From NCBI RefSeq assembly GCF_016428585.1, contig NZ_JAELVR010000013.1:107586-171585 (forward strand): a stretch of DNA of 64,000 nt, in the 5' to 3' direction. Numbering within the stretch: position 1 is the stretch's first letter; each line of letters opens with the position of its first letter. The position numbers and the translations under genes were made by a program. This DNA comes from Sedimentitalea arenosa (GTDB lineage Bacteria > Pseudomonadota > Alphaproteobacteria > Rhodobacterales > Rhodobacteraceae). Shown piece by piece: positions 18,901 through 27,681 of this stretch. The notes beneath the pieces are model-generated. The model ran no database searches. It was not told where the DNA came from and saw only the letters and a list, made by a program, of their open reading frames with translations.

Positions 18901-19055
18901 GCACCGGGATACTGCGCCGTGACGCGCACCGAGGGCGGCGCGATCTGCGGGTATTGCGCGACCGGAAGTGTGACGATCGACAGCAGTCCGACCCCCATGA
19001 TGAGGATCGAAATCACCCAGGCGAAGACGGGCCGATCGATGAAGAAACGGGCCAT
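15942..19055 (-). CDS. RND efflux pump inner-membrane transporter (HAE1 family)
   Basis: A 1037-aa proton-driven multidrug exporter like AcrB/MexB. It begins MARFFIDRPVFAWV, has two large periplasmic loops and twelve predicted helices. The helix-4 proton relay is present (AIGLLVDDAIVVVENVERI). It is the distal gene of a two-gene operon, 22 bp after the adaptor. No outer-membrane TolC-like gene adjoins, so it must use one encoded elsewhere. It is likely controlled by the divergent TetR. Confidence 0.95.
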   Translation of the reverse strand: MARFFIDRPVFAWVISILIMGVGLLSIVTLPVAQYPQIAPPSVRVTAQYPGASAETVANTVTQIIEQQMTGLDGMRYLSSSSTSAGTATITLTFEAGTDADVAQVQVQNKLAQATPLLPETVQRLGVRVQKASSSFFMVIALISDDGRLEQADLSDYLSSNLVDEFSRIEGVGGAQVFGAQYAMRIWLDPSKLAAFEMTPSDVVSAVAAQNAQISAGAFGSLPAPEGQQLNATITAQSLLRTPADFRDIVLRSETDGGLVLLQDVARVEIGAENYATIARFNGRPAAGMALNLAAGANALDTAERVKERIEAYKQYFPEGVSYVIPYDTTPFIEISIHEVQKTLFEAIGLVFLVMFLFLQNFRATLIPTLAVPVVILGTFAILALAGFTINTLTMLAMVLAIGLLVDDAIVVVENVERIMEEEGLSPREATRKSMDQITGALIGIALVLSAVFVPMAFFGGSTGVIYRQFSITIVSAMLLSVLVALTLTPALCATLLKPKDAHHTRKGPLGWFNTGFDKVTSGYAATVGFVTRRTLRALVVYAALVYGMVFLFNNTPTGFLPDEDQGILLTLIQAPTGATAERTLEVVKQVESHFAGAEGDNVQSTFGVVGFSFAGQGQNMGLAFVRMKDWDERPSPGQSVQAVAGRAFGAFSGIRDAMVFPIVPPSVIELGNVSGFDFFLQAQAGQTHEQLLTARNQLLGLAAQSPLIASARPSGLEDAAQYRLDIDWRAAGAMGVTPANVGTTLNIAWAGTYVNDFIDNGRIKRVYVQGEPDSRATPSDLQKWRVRNAGGDLVPFANFTSESWEYGPQGLSRYNGVPAMQIQGSPAAGVTTGEAIAEIERLVAQLPPGYSAAWTGLSLEELDSGGSAPLLYALSLAAIFLCLAALYESWAIPFSVMLAMPIGVLGTMGAAYWLDFENGVFFQVGLLTVIGLTGKNAILIVEFARDRFESGENLYTAVKEAARQRFRPIIMTSLAFSLGVLPLALSTGAGAGGRTAVGSAVLGGTITGTVLGVIFVPLFFVVVARLFKRQQAEPAT

Positions 19056-19077
19056 GCCGCGCGCTCCCTACCCGAGC

Positions 19078-20232
19078 TCAGTTGTCGCCCGGGACCTCTG
19101 ATGAGGCCTCGCGCTCTTCGGGGGCCGCACTCATCCCGGGTGACACCTTCTGCAGGCCTGCCACGATTATCCGGTCGCCTGGTGCAAGACCGCTTGTGAC
19201 GACCCAGGTGTTGCCATGGTCCTGCTGCACGGTCAGTTCGCGTATTTCGACCTTGTTCTCGTCGTTGACCACCATCGCCACCGGACGGCCGCGCCGATCA
19301 CGGGTCACGCCCTCCTGCGGCGCGAGTATCGCATCGCGGATCATGCCCTGGGGCATCACCACCTGAACATACATGCCGGGCAGCAGGAACCCGTCGGGAT
19401 TGGGGAACTCCATGCGCAATACGATCACGCCGGTCTGTTCGTTGACATAGGGCTCGGCGGCGGCGAGCACGCCCTTGTATTCGTATTCCGCTCCATCGGC
19501 GAGCCGCAGGGAGACGGTCGTGTTGTCCTCTTCGGCCACCTGCTGACCGGAACGGCGCCACCGCAGCATCTCGGCGGCGGATTGCGTCACGTCCACATTG
19601 ACCGGGTCGAGTTTGCGGATCACCGCCAATGCATTGGTCTGTCCTGCAGTCACCAGCGCGCCCTGGCTGGTCTGGCTGAGTCCGACCGTGCCGGAAATCG
19701 GTGCCCGAATCGTGGCGCGGTCGAGGTCGATGGTCGCAGACTGTACCTGAGCCCGTGCGACCTTCACCGCGGCCTCGGCCACGTCGCGAGCCGAGATCGC
19801 ATCATCGAGACTCTGCTGGCTCGCAACGTTGCGCTCGCGCAGTTCGTTCTGTCTCCGCTCCTCGCGCTGCGCCGCGCGCAACTGCGCCTCGGCCTGCGCA
19901 AGGCCCGCCTCCGCCGCGGCCTTGGCTGCTTCGTACGTGGCCGGGTCGATCCGGTAGAGCGCATCGCCCTTCTCCACCGGTTTGCCCTCCTCGAAGGTCC
20001 GCTCGATCACGATACCGCTGACCTGCGGGCGCACCTCGGCGACACCGGAGGCCGCGACCCGTCCCGGCAGCGTCGAGGTCAGGACCACGTCCTGTGCCTC
20101 GAGCGTCACCACTGTGACCGGCATGGGCGGCGCCTCTCCCCCGCCCTGCTGCTGGGCAAACGCGCCGGGTGCGACCATCGCAACCATCAGCGCGACGACG
20201 TGGTAAATCGGAACAGGACGAAAGGACGGCAC
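19078..20232 (-). CDS. RND efflux periplasmic adaptor (membrane fusion protein)
   Basis: A 384-aa AcrA/MexA-like adaptor linking the RND pump to an outer-membrane channel. It has a signal peptide (to AFAQ), a lipoyl/biotinyl-like half (VRPQVSGIVIERTFEEG), a coiled-coil hairpin rich in A, E, Q and R, and a second lipoyl half with RAPISGTVG. I place the start at GTG 20232: GGAGG lies five bases upstream, the signal peptide follows at once, and the longer open frame would run over the divergent TetR gene. Confidence 0.9.
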   Translation of the reverse strand: MPSFRPVPIYHVVALMVAMVAPGAFAQQQGGGEAPPMPVTVVTLEAQDVVLTSTLPGRVAASGVAEVRPQVSGIVIERTFEEGKPVEKGDALYRIDPATYEAAKAAAEAGLAQAEAQLRAAQREERRQNELRERNVASQQSLDDAISARDVAEAAVKVARAQVQSATIDLDRATIRAPISGTVGLSQTSQGALVTAGQTNALAVIRKLDPVNVDVTQSAAEMLRWRRSGQQVAEEDNTTVSLRLADGAEYEYKGVLAAAEPYVNEQTGVIVLRMEFPNPDGFLLPGMYVQVVMPQGMIRDAILAPQEGVTRDRRGRPVAMVVNDENKVEIRELTVQQDHGNTWVVTSGLAPGDRIIVAGLQKVSPGMSAAPEEREASSEVPGDN

Positions 20233-20293
20233 GACGACCTCCGGGCAGGTTGCATCCGCTTGACCGGCGGACGGATTATCGACCCCATTAAGG

Positions 20294-20307
20294 AAACTGG
20301 CCAGTTT
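20294..20307. promoter_or_regulatory. 14-bp perfect palindrome, likely TetR operator
   Basis: AAACTGGCCAGTTT is a perfect inverted repeat in the 120-bp gap between the RND adaptor start and tetR. TetR-type repressors usually bind such palindromes between divergent genes and control both. The site is 46 bp before the tetR ATG and 62 bp before the adaptor GTG. Confidence 0.65.
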
Positions 20308-20352
20308 TGTAAAGTTCGGATAGTATACCGCCGATAACCGGGAAAGACTGAC

Positions 20353-21048
20353 ATGACGAGAGTGCATACCTCGCAGGGCCAGGCCGCAGACTGCGATGGA
20401 GAAGTGACGCGCCGGCGCGGCCGGCCGGTGCAGATGGAAGCGGCCGAACGCGAGGCGCTGGTGCTGGACAGCGCGATCGAGCTGTTGTCCCGGCATGGTC
20501 CCGACGACGTGACCATGGCCGACATCGCCCGGCACGCGGGCATGTCAAAGCGCACGCTCTATGCGCTGTACGGGAACCGCGAAGAACTGCTCGGCGCAGG
20601 ACTGAAGCGTATGAGCCAAACGCTTTTTCGCCCGCTGCAGCCCGAGGAACACGGGGCGTCACTGGAGGAACGTCTGCGGATCCTGCTGACCCTGAACCCC
20701 ACGATGGAAAACCCCGCTGTCCCGCTCGAAATGCTGCGGATCGTCATTGCCGAAGCGCGCAAGCGTCCCGAGATGGCCCGAAGCCTCAGCCGCAAGGGGC
20801 CCGGCCATGTGGTCGAGATGCTGAGCAGCGAGTTGTCGCGCGGCGTTCAATCCGGCGAGATCGCGATTCCCGAAGACGATGTACCCGCCGCTGCCGAGTT
20901 GCTGGTCGACATGGTCGTGGGCAACACCATTGCCGACCTGCTCGACCCCGATAGGGTGCTACGCCGCCCCGAGGAACGCGCCGCGCGCAGGGATCAGGCG
21001 ATCCACATTTTCCTGAACGGCGTGCGCCCCCGCCGCGACGGGGAGTGA
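20353..21048 (+). CDS. TetR-family transcriptional repressor
   Basis: A 231-aa regulator. Residues about 36-85 carry the TetR HTH (DDVTMADIARHAGMSKRTLY followed by ALYGNREELL). The C-terminal half would form the ligand-binding and dimer domain. A basic stretch (RRRGRP) precedes the HTH, common in efflux repressors. It is divergent from the RND operon, with a palindromic operator between them, so it likely represses the pump until a pump substrate binds. Confidence 0.92.
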   Translation: MTRVHTSQGQAADCDGEVTRRRGRPVQMEAAEREALVLDSAIELLSRHGPDDVTMADIARHAGMSKRTLYALYGNREELLGAGLKRMSQTLFRPLQPEEHGASLEERLRILLTLNPTMENPAVPLEMLRIVIAEARKRPEMARSLSRKGPGHVVEMLSSELSRGVQSGEIAIPEDDVPAAAELLVDMVVGNTIADLLDPDRVLRRPEERAARRDQAIHIFLNGVRPRRDGE

Positions 21049-21190
21049 GCCGGGAGCAAAAAGCAAAGCCGGGCTGCGCCCGAAGTATCGTGGCCCCCGT
21101 TCGCAGGAAACGCCGGAAGTCGATCTAGCCGCTCCAGTTCCATGCCTTGGGGGCCTGGCGCTGCATAGGGTACCGAAGGCAACGGGCGTT

Positions 21191-21907
21191 TCACATGCGT
21201 CCGGCGAGCCAGGCCTCGAGATCCCGTTGAGCCGCGTCGAGTGTTTCGATATTCAGCGTCCGCGTTGCCAGCGCGCGGTTCAGGGTGCGCACCCGCTTGT
21301 TCAACGTCAGCCGTTCATCCAGATCGGAATGCACTTCGAGCTTCTCGTAGAGCGACAGCAGACGGTTCTGCACCGTCCTCAGCGACATCCCGCGACGCTC
21401 GGCGATCAGCCGGTCCTGCAAACCCAGCGCCAGGTCCAACAGCACCGCGAATTCACTGTCGTCCAGCCGCGTGCGCGGCGCGGTGCCGCGTTTCTGAAGC
21501 CGGTGGATCTCGCGATCGACCATGATCTGCCCCTCGACCAGCACCGCGCGCAACGCCAGCTTCAACCGGTCGCGCGAGGCGGTCTTGAGAATGTAGCCAT
21601 AGGCGCTGTCATCGGGCACAATTGCCGCGATGCCACGCAGATAGGCCTCGTCGGCATAGTTCGACCAGAACAGGATGCGGCTCTGCGGACGTTCCGCCCA
21701 GATCGTGCGCGCCGCTTCGATCCCGTTGCGACGATCCATCTGCAAATCCATGACGATGGCCTCGATCCCGCTTTGGCGCGCCTCTTCTTCACCGGCCGCC
21801 CCGTCCGCCGCATGAAAGATCTCGGTCACGTCCGGCAGGGCCTCGGCCAAGGCATCCTGCAGGAAGCTGGCGTGAAACTGGTCGTCCTCGACAAGCAGCA
21901 CCTTCAT
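21191..21907 (-). CDS. Response regulator with LuxR-type HTH
   Basis: A 238-aa protein. The receiver domain (1-125) has the acidic pocket Glu7/Asp8/Asp9 and phospho-acceptor Asp54 (AIVMDLQM). Residues about 145-195 form a LuxR/NarL-like HTH (LIAERRGMSLRTVQNRLLSLYEKL). A further helical tail of about 40 residues ends the protein. Its ATG overlaps the kinase stop by 4 bp, so the pair is coupled. The most likely targets are the divergent sugar transport genes. Confidence 0.88.
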   Translation of the reverse strand: MKVLLVEDDQFHASFLQDALAEALPDVTEIFHAADGAAGEEEARQSGIEAIVMDLQMDRRNGIEAARTIWAERPQSRILFWSNYADEAYLRGIAAIVPDDSAYGYILKTASRDRLKLALRAVLVEGQIMVDREIHRLQKRGTAPRTRLDDSEFAVLLDLALGLQDRLIAERRGMSLRTVQNRLLSLYEKLEVHSDLDERLTLNKRVRTLNRALATRTLNIETLDAAQRDLEAWLAGRM

Positions 21908-23082
21908 GCCGCGCCCTCAAGCATCACGCACACGGTGCAGCCACCTTCGTTGCGTATATCGAGCTCGGCCGAGATCAGCCGCGCGCGGGTCCTCATATGT
22001 GCGAGCCCCGAGGTGCGTTGCGGGTCGGACGGCAAACCACGGCCGTCATCCCGGACCGTCATCATCAGTCCCGTCTTTGCCCAAGCGGTGACCCGCACCG
22101 TGATCCGGCGGGCGCCGGAATGGCGCGCGGCATTGTTGATGGCTTCCTGCGCGATGCGGAACAGGGCCGTCCGCTCCGTGGCGGCAAGCCGGTCCGGCGC
22201 GCCATCCGTTTCGTCGACCACTTCGACCTGGATCGGCTGTGCGCCGACTGCACGTTCCAGATGCACCCGTATCGCGTGCGCGAAGCCGAACAGGTCGAGC
22301 AATGTCGGCAAGGCGGTGTCAATGATGCGGCGGAGATCGTCGATGATCTCGGTAATCCTGCCGGACAGGTCCACCCGCCCGGGTCCGGCCGGATCCGAGA
22401 CCTCGCGCAGGAGGCGCGTCAGATCAGCCAGTGTCTGGTCGTGCAGGTCCATTCCTATGCGCTGGCGTTCCTGCTCCAAGGTCTGCGTCAGTTCGAGCGC
22501 GCCGCGGCGCAACCCTTCCTCGCGAGCTTGCGCTTCCTGTCGCACCTGCGTGGCACGCTGTGCCCGCTCGGCGGTGTGCAGCGCGTGGAAATATGGCGAC
22601 AGGGCATCGGCAACGTGCTGCGCGCGCTGGACCGTGTCCAGATCATAGAGACCGGGCGTGGAATGCGAAATGTTGAGCGTGCCGATCGGGCGCCCCATCA
22701 CCTTCATCAGCACATGCACGCGCGAACGCAACTTGTGATTGAAGATCGGCTCGGAACAGGCCCCCTTGAACGTCTGGCGCGGGTCCTGCATTGCGTCGCG
22801 GCACAACATGAAATCGCATGTCCCGGTGATCAGGTCGCGGATCGGCGAGACATCGACCCTTGTGCGCGCCCGAGACCAGCGCGTGCGGATGCCGACCTCG
22901 TAACTCGACAGCCAGCCCGCCCGATCCTTCAGGCACAGGTCGGCATGGGTGAAGGGGATGACCTCTGCAATCTCGTCCGCAACTGCCGCCAGAGCCGAGG
23001 CGATATCCGTGCGCTCGGCGAGATGCGCCGAGATCCGCAAGAAGGCGTCTTGGCTCACCGGGCTGGCAAGGGCGTCGGTCAT
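21904..23082 (-). CDS. Soluble GAF-domain sensor histidine kinase
   Basis: A 392-aa kinase without membrane helices. A GAF-like sensor covers about residues 10-170, a HisKA_3 dimerisation domain has the phospho-His in ERQRIGMDLHDQTL, and a HATPase domain has N-box AQEAINNAARHSGA and G-box DDGRGL. The start is ATG 23082 with GGGAGGAG three bases upstream; the longer frame from 23181 is less likely. It acts on the adjoining response regulator. The GAF ligand is unknown, and a cytoplasmic metabolite of the transported sugar is a reasonable guess. Confidence 0.88.
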   Translation of the reverse strand: MTDALASPVSQDAFLRISAHLAERTDIASALAAVADEIAEVIPFTHADLCLKDRAGWLSSYEVGIRTRWSRARTRVDVSPIRDLITGTCDFMLCRDAMQDPRQTFKGACSEPIFNHKLRSRVHVLMKVMGRPIGTLNISHSTPGLYDLDTVQRAQHVADALSPYFHALHTAERAQRATQVRQEAQAREEGLRRGALELTQTLEQERQRIGMDLHDQTLADLTRLLREVSDPAGPGRVDLSGRITEIIDDLRRIIDTALPTLLDLFGFAHAIRVHLERAVGAQPIQVEVVDETDGAPDRLAATERTALFRIAQEAINNAARHSGARRITVRVTAWAKTGLMMTVRDDGRGLPSDPQRTSGLAHMRTRARLISAELDIRNEGGCTVCVMLEGAA

Positions 23083-23297
23083 GGTCTCCTCCCGTCGCGC
23101 ACTGCGCGTCCCCGCAAGTGTTGCAAGCAAATCCGCCAAAGGAAACACCGCAAACCGCAAATCCGTTGCGGAAACTCGCAACAGCTCTGCGGATCGATGC
23201 CTTTACAGCTCCATGATGCAACCGCATCATTCCGCCATCCCCGTCCTTGCCGGACCGGGTCACAGCGCGGGCTATCCGCGCGAAAGGGAGGAACAAC

Positions 23298-24323
23298 ATG
23301 GCGATTTCCAAGATGCTGCTGGTGACGGCAGGACTTGTAATGGCCGGCGGGCTGGCGCAGGCCGAGTCCAAATTGGCCGACACTTCCGACAAGCGTATCG
23401 CGCTGTCCAACAACTATGCCGGAAATTCGTGGCGGCAGGCGATGCTGCAAACCTGGGAAGACGTGGCCGGTCAGGCCGTGGCGGATGGCGTGGTCGCGGC
23501 GGCCGATGCCTATACAACGTCCGAGAACCAGGCGACGGAACAGGCGGCGCAGATCCAGAACATGATCTTGCAGGGCTATGACGCGATCGTGCTGAACGCC
23601 GCCTCGCCCACCGCCCTGAATGGCGCGGTCAAGGAAGCCTGCGACGCCGGCCTGACTGTCGTCAGCTTCGACGGCATCGTGACCGAGCCGTGCGCCTGGC
23701 GGATCGCGGTCGACTTCGCCGCGATGGGCAAGGAGGAGGTCGACTACCTCGCCTCGCGCCTGCCGGAGGGCGGCAATCTTCTCGAGATCCGTGGCCTCGC
23801 CGGCGTCTTCGTAGATGACGAGATCTCGAAGGGCATCCACGCGGGTGTGGACGAACACGATCAGTTCACCATTGTGGGCTCTGTCCATGGCGACTGGGCG
23901 CAGGACGTGGCGCAGAAAGCGGTCGCGGGCATTCTGCCCTCATTGCCCGAGATCGTCGGTGTCGTGACGCAAGGTGGCGATGGCTATGGGGCGGCGCAAG
24001 CCTTCAAGGCTGCCGGGCGCGACACTCCTCTGATCGTGCTGGGCAACCGCCAGGACGAACTTCAATGGTGGGCCGAGCAGCGCGATGCCAACGGATATGA
24101 AACGCTGTCGCTGTCGATCGCACCGGGCGTCGCCTCGCTGGCCTTCTGGGTGGCGCAACAGGTGCTGGCGGGCGCGCAAGTGCCGAAGGACCTGACGGTG
24201 CCCTTCCTGAAGATCACACAGGACACGCTGGACGAGGCACTGGCCAGCACACCCGAAGGCTCGGTCGCCAACGTCACCTATGCGCTGGAAGACGCGCAAC
24301 AGGTGATCGCGGACGCCAAGTGA
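23298..24323 (+). CDS. Sugar ABC transporter periplasmic binding protein
   Basis: A 341-aa periplasmic-binding-protein type I (ribose/galactose-like) protein with signal peptide (to AQAES). Conserved features include LSNNYAGNSWRQAM at the start of domain 1, the repeated GYDAIVLNAASPTALNGAV and VVSFDGIVTEP. The start ATG 23298 follows GGGAGG at a 6-bp spacing. It heads an operon of importer genes plus a lactonase. The ligand is probably a pentose or related sugar or polyol. Confidence 0.9.
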   Translation: MAISKMLLVTAGLVMAGGLAQAESKLADTSDKRIALSNNYAGNSWRQAMLQTWEDVAGQAVADGVVAAADAYTTSENQATEQAAQIQNMILQGYDAIVLNAASPTALNGAVKEACDAGLTVVSFDGIVTEPCAWRIAVDFAAMGKEEVDYLASRLPEGGNLLEIRGLAGVFVDDEISKGIHAGVDEHDQFTIVGSVHGDWAQDVAQKAVAGILPSLPEIVGVVTQGGDGYGAAQAFKAAGRDTPLIVLGNRQDELQWWAEQRDANGYETLSLSIAPGVASLAFWVAQQVLAGAQVPKDLTVPFLKITQDTLDEALASTPEGSVANVTYALEDAQQVIADAK

Positions 24324-24335
24324 TCAGACTTGGGC

Positions 24336-24357
24336 GGGCTGCCGGTTGCGGCAGCCC
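24336..24357 (+). terminator. Hairpin between binding-protein and ATPase genes (attenuator)
   Basis: A perfect 8-bp stem (GGGCTGCC / GGCAGCCC) with a 6-nt loop lies 12 bp after the binding-protein stop. There is no strong T-run. Such a hairpin commonly raises binding-protein mRNA relative to the downstream transporter genes. Confidence 0.55.
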
Positions 24358-24398
24358 GTGTCTTTCCTGTCCCTGAGTTGTTGCAAGATGGAACGCGC

Positions 24399-25823
24399 AT
24401 GACGGACCATGACAGCGCGCCCCTCGTGGTGCTGACGGAGGCGGCGCGTCATTTCGGGCCCGTCCGCGCGCTCGACGGAGTCAGCCTTTCGGTCGCGCCG
24501 GGTGATTGCATCGGGCTGGTGGGCCACAATGGGGCCGGCAAGTCGACGCTGGTCAACTTGATCAATGGCAGCCTCGCCGCGTCATCCGGCGAGGTGCAGT
24601 TCGACCGTGGCGACGGCGCACATGCGGCGGGGGTGCGCTCGGTCTTTCAGGAATTGTCGCTCTGCCCCAACCTGACCGTGGCCGAGAACCTGCGCATTTC
24701 GCACCGCGCGTTGAAGACGACCGGCTGGCGACGCCAGGCACGGGTCGAGATCCGGGCCAGCCTCGACGCGATATTCCCGGGCCACGGTATCGACCCGGAT
24801 GCGGAGGTCGACACGCTGTCGATCGCCGAACGGCAGATGGTCGAGATCGCCATCGGCTTTGCGCCGCGCGGCACCGAGGCGCGACTAGTCATCCTCGACG
24901 AGCCGACCTCTTCGCTGGATGCCGGCATCGCCGACCAGTTGCTGGCACATGTCCGCAGCTTTTGCGCGACGGGGGGCACGGTAATCTTCATCTCGCACAT
25001 GCTGGGCGAAGTGTTCAAGGTCGCCACCCGCATCGTCGTTCTGAAAGACGGCAAGGTTGTGGCCGAACGACCCGCCGGCGGTTTCACCCGGCAAGGGCTG
25101 GTCGATGCGATGGGCCACGTTGCCGCCGAAACCACAGAAACCGGCGAGACCGCACGCGAATTCGGCTCAGAGGTTGTGCGCACGGAACAAGGGTTGAGCG
25201 CGCGCAGGGGCGAGATCGTCGGCCTGTCGGGCCTTGCGGGCCACGGCCAAGCCGCGGCGCTGGCCCGGCTCTACCTGGCGCGGTCGTCCTCGTGGCGGGC
25301 CGGGCGGCACCCCGAGGTGGTCTTCGTCGCGGGCGACCGGCAGCGCGACGGCGTGCTGCCGCTCTGGTCGATCCTCCGCAACATCACGGTGTCCATCCTT
25401 CCACAACGCTCGCGGCACGGGATCGTCAACCGCGCCGCCGAGGCCGACACCGCGCGGGAATGGAAGACACGCATCGGTATCCGCACAAAGGACGTGACCA
25501 ACCCGGTCCTTTCGCTGTCCGGCGGAAACCAGCAGAAAGTGCTGTTCGCGCGGGCACTGGCCTCACCTGCACCGATCGTCATCATGGACGATCCGATGCG
25601 CGGAGTGGACGTGGGCACCAAGCAGGATGTCTACGCGATGATCCGCGCCGAAGCCGCGCGCGGACGCACGTTCCTGTGGTATTCTACCGAGACCGAGGAA
25701 GTCTGCCATTGCGACCGGGTCTTCGTGTTCCGCAACCACGCGATCGCCGCCGAACTGACCGGCGCCGAGATCACCGAGGAGAAGATCCTTGAGGCCTCCT
25801 TCGAAATGCAGGAGGCCTCATGA
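24399..25823 (+). CDS. Sugar ABC transporter ATPase with two ABC domains, second degenerate
   Basis: A 474-aa double ATPase of the RbsA/XylG type. Domain 1 is complete: Walker A GHNGAGKST, signature-like LSIAERQMVEIA, Walker B LVILDEPTSSLD. Domain 2 has a signature (LSLSGGNQQKV) and Walker B-like IVIMDDPMRGVD, but its P-loop region reads GLAGHGQAAAL, without GKS/T, and the segment after it is about 15 residues shorter than in RbsA. Family members often have a weak second site, so one working site is expected. The stop overlaps the first permease by 4 bp. Confidence 0.9.
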   Translation: MTDHDSAPLVVLTEAARHFGPVRALDGVSLSVAPGDCIGLVGHNGAGKSTLVNLINGSLAASSGEVQFDRGDGAHAAGVRSVFQELSLCPNLTVAENLRISHRALKTTGWRRQARVEIRASLDAIFPGHGIDPDAEVDTLSIAERQMVEIAIGFAPRGTEARLVILDEPTSSLDAGIADQLLAHVRSFCATGGTVIFISHMLGEVFKVATRIVVLKDGKVVAERPAGGFTRQGLVDAMGHVAAETTETGETAREFGSEVVRTEQGLSARRGEIVGLSGLAGHGQAAALARLYLARSSSWRAGRHPEVVFVAGDRQRDGVLPLWSILRNITVSILPQRSRHGIVNRAAEADTAREWKTRIGIRTKDVTNPVLSLSGGNQQKVLFARALASPAPIVIMDDPMRGVDVGTKQDVYAMIRAEAARGRTFLWYSTETEEVCHCDRVFVFRNHAIAAELTGAEITEEKILEASFEMQEAS

Positions 25824-26749
25824 GCCTCCTCACCCGTCACAGGATCATTCTGCCCGTCGTGTCTCTGGCACTGCTGCTGGCCGCGACCTTCTACATGCAG
25901 CCCCGCGCGATGAGCTATTTTGGTCTGAACCTGCTGTTCAACCTCGCCGTGCCGATCGCGCTGGCGACGATCGCGCAGATGATGATCATCATGGTGAACG
26001 ACATCGACCTGTCGCTGGGCGCTTTCGTGAGCCTCTCGGCCTGCGTCACGGCCACGTTTCTCAATGACACACCGGGGATCGGATTGCTGATCCTGCTGGC
26101 GCTGATCCTGTCCTATGCGCTGATGGGAGCGGTGATCCACGCACTCGACCTGCCCGCAATCGTGGTGACGCTGGGCATGTCCTTCGTCTGGGGCGGACTC
26201 GCCCTATTCATCCTGCCGTCTCCCGGCGGGGCTTCGCCCGGCTGGCTGCGTACCCTGATGACGGTCAAACCGCCCTTCGCGCCGATGGCCGTGGTGGCCG
26301 CCATCGTCATCGCCGCCGTCACGCACCTTTTGATCATGCGCTCGGGCATCGGTACGGTGCTGCGCGGCGTCGGCGGCAACGCGCGTTCGGTCGCGCGGGC
26401 GGGCTGGTCGGTGCTGAAACTCAAGGCGCTGGCCTACGGGCTGGCCGGCCTGTTCGGCGTGCTGGCAGGAATGGCGCTGGTCGGTCTGGCCACATCGGCC
26501 GACGCCAATATCGCGCTGCGCTACACGCTCTTGTCCATCGCCGGCGTGATCCTTGGCGGGGGCGAATTCACCGGCGGCAAGGTCAGCCCGACCGGCGCCG
26601 TGATCGGGGCGCTGACCCTGACGCTCGCTGCGAGTTTCCTGTCCTTCCTGCGCCTGTCACCGGATTGGCAGATCGGCGCACAAGGCGCGATCCTGATCCT
26701 CGTGCTGACCGCGCGTCTGGTCTTCCGCCAGAAGGGGGCCGAGGCATGA
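25820..26749 (+). CDS. Sugar ABC transporter permease 1
   Basis: A 309-aa inner-membrane permease of the RbsC/BPD_transp_2 family with eight to ten hydrophobic segments. It has the family segment NDIDLSLGAFVSLSA and a C-terminal GGGEFTGGKVSPTGAVIGAL. It pairs with the next permease to form the channel. ATGA overlaps link it to both neighbours. Confidence 0.92.
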   Translation: MSLLTRHRIILPVVSLALLLAATFYMQPRAMSYFGLNLLFNLAVPIALATIAQMMIIMVNDIDLSLGAFVSLSACVTATFLNDTPGIGLLILLALILSYALMGAVIHALDLPAIVVTLGMSFVWGGLALFILPSPGGASPGWLRTLMTVKPPFAPMAVVAAIVIAAVTHLLIMRSGIGTVLRGVGGNARSVARAGWSVLKLKALAYGLAGLFGVLAGMALVGLATSADANIALRYTLLSIAGVILGGGEFTGGKVSPTGAVIGALTLTLAASFLSFLRLSPDWQIGAQGAILILVLTARLVFRQKGAEA

Positions 26750-27681
26750 CCCCGCTTGCCAGACCCTGGCTCTGGTCCTGGTTGGCTGCAGCGGCGGCGT
26801 TTTCCCTGACACTCGGGCTGACTTCAGGTCGCGGCGCTTCGGAACTGGCCTATGCCGCCCTCTCCTTCGGCGCCTTCGCTGCCATCGTCGGACTGGGCCA
26901 GATGCTGGTGATCACCTTGGGCCCCGGCAATGTCGATCTATCGATTCCCGCGACCATGACCCTGGCCGCGACGCTGGCCCTGAAAGGCATGAGCAGCGAT
27001 CCCGGCACGGCGTTCATGGGCCTGGCCATCGCGCTCGCCGTGGGGGTCGGCGCGGGTGCGGCCAACTATGCGTTGATCTTCCTGTTGCGCCTGCCGCCGA
27101 TCATCGCCACCCTCGCCGCCTCGCTGATCTATCAGAGCCTCGCGATCTGGTCGAACCGCGGGTTGCGCATCAAGCCCCCCGAAGGATTGGCCGATTTCGC
27201 AACCGGGCGGGTGCTTGGGCTGCCGAACGTGGCCTGGGTCGGGCTGCTGCTCGCCGTTGCCGTCTGGGTCGTGCTCGAACGCTCGATCTGGGGCCGCTGG
27301 CTTCTGGCGACAGGGCAGAACTTGCGCGTGGCGCGGCTGGCCGGAGTACCGGTCGAGCGTGTGCGCGCCACGACTTATGTCGCCGTCGCGGTTTTCGCCT
27401 CGCTGGCGGGCTACCTGCTGGCCAGCTTCTCGGGCGGAGCAGCGCTCAACATGGGCCAGGAATACCTGCTGATGTCGATTGCAGTGGTCGTCATCGGCGG
27501 CACTTCCATCGCCGGAGGCAATTCGAACGTTCCCGGCGTCTGGGGTGCGGCGCTGTTCATGTTCCTCGTCGTCTCCATGCTCAACAGTTATGGCGCGGGC
27601 GCCGGCGTGCGCAATGTGCTGACCGGAGCCATCATCATCTCGATCGTTATCGCCGCCAGCACGAGGAGGGCCCGAACATGA
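26746..27681 (+). CDS. Sugar ABC transporter permease 2
   Basis: A 311-aa permease paralogous to the preceding gene (BPD_transp_2). The family segment is GPGNVDLSIPATMTLAA and the C-terminal one is GGTSIAGGNSNVPGVWGAAL. The start ATG 26746 overlaps the previous stop by 4 bp, so the two permeases are coupled. Confidence 0.92.
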   Translation: MTPLARPWLWSWLAAAAAFSLTLGLTSGRGASELAYAALSFGAFAAIVGLGQMLVITLGPGNVDLSIPATMTLAATLALKGMSSDPGTAFMGLAIALAVGVGAGAANYALIFLLRLPPIIATLAASLIYQSLAIWSNRGLRIKPPEGLADFATGRVLGLPNVAWVGLLLAVAVWVVLERSIWGRWLLATGQNLRVARLAGVPVERVRATTYVAVAVFASLAGYLLASFSGGAALNMGQEYLLMSIAVVVIGGTSIAGGNSNVPGVWGAALFMFLVVSMLNSYGAGAGVRNVLTGAIIISIVIAASTRRART

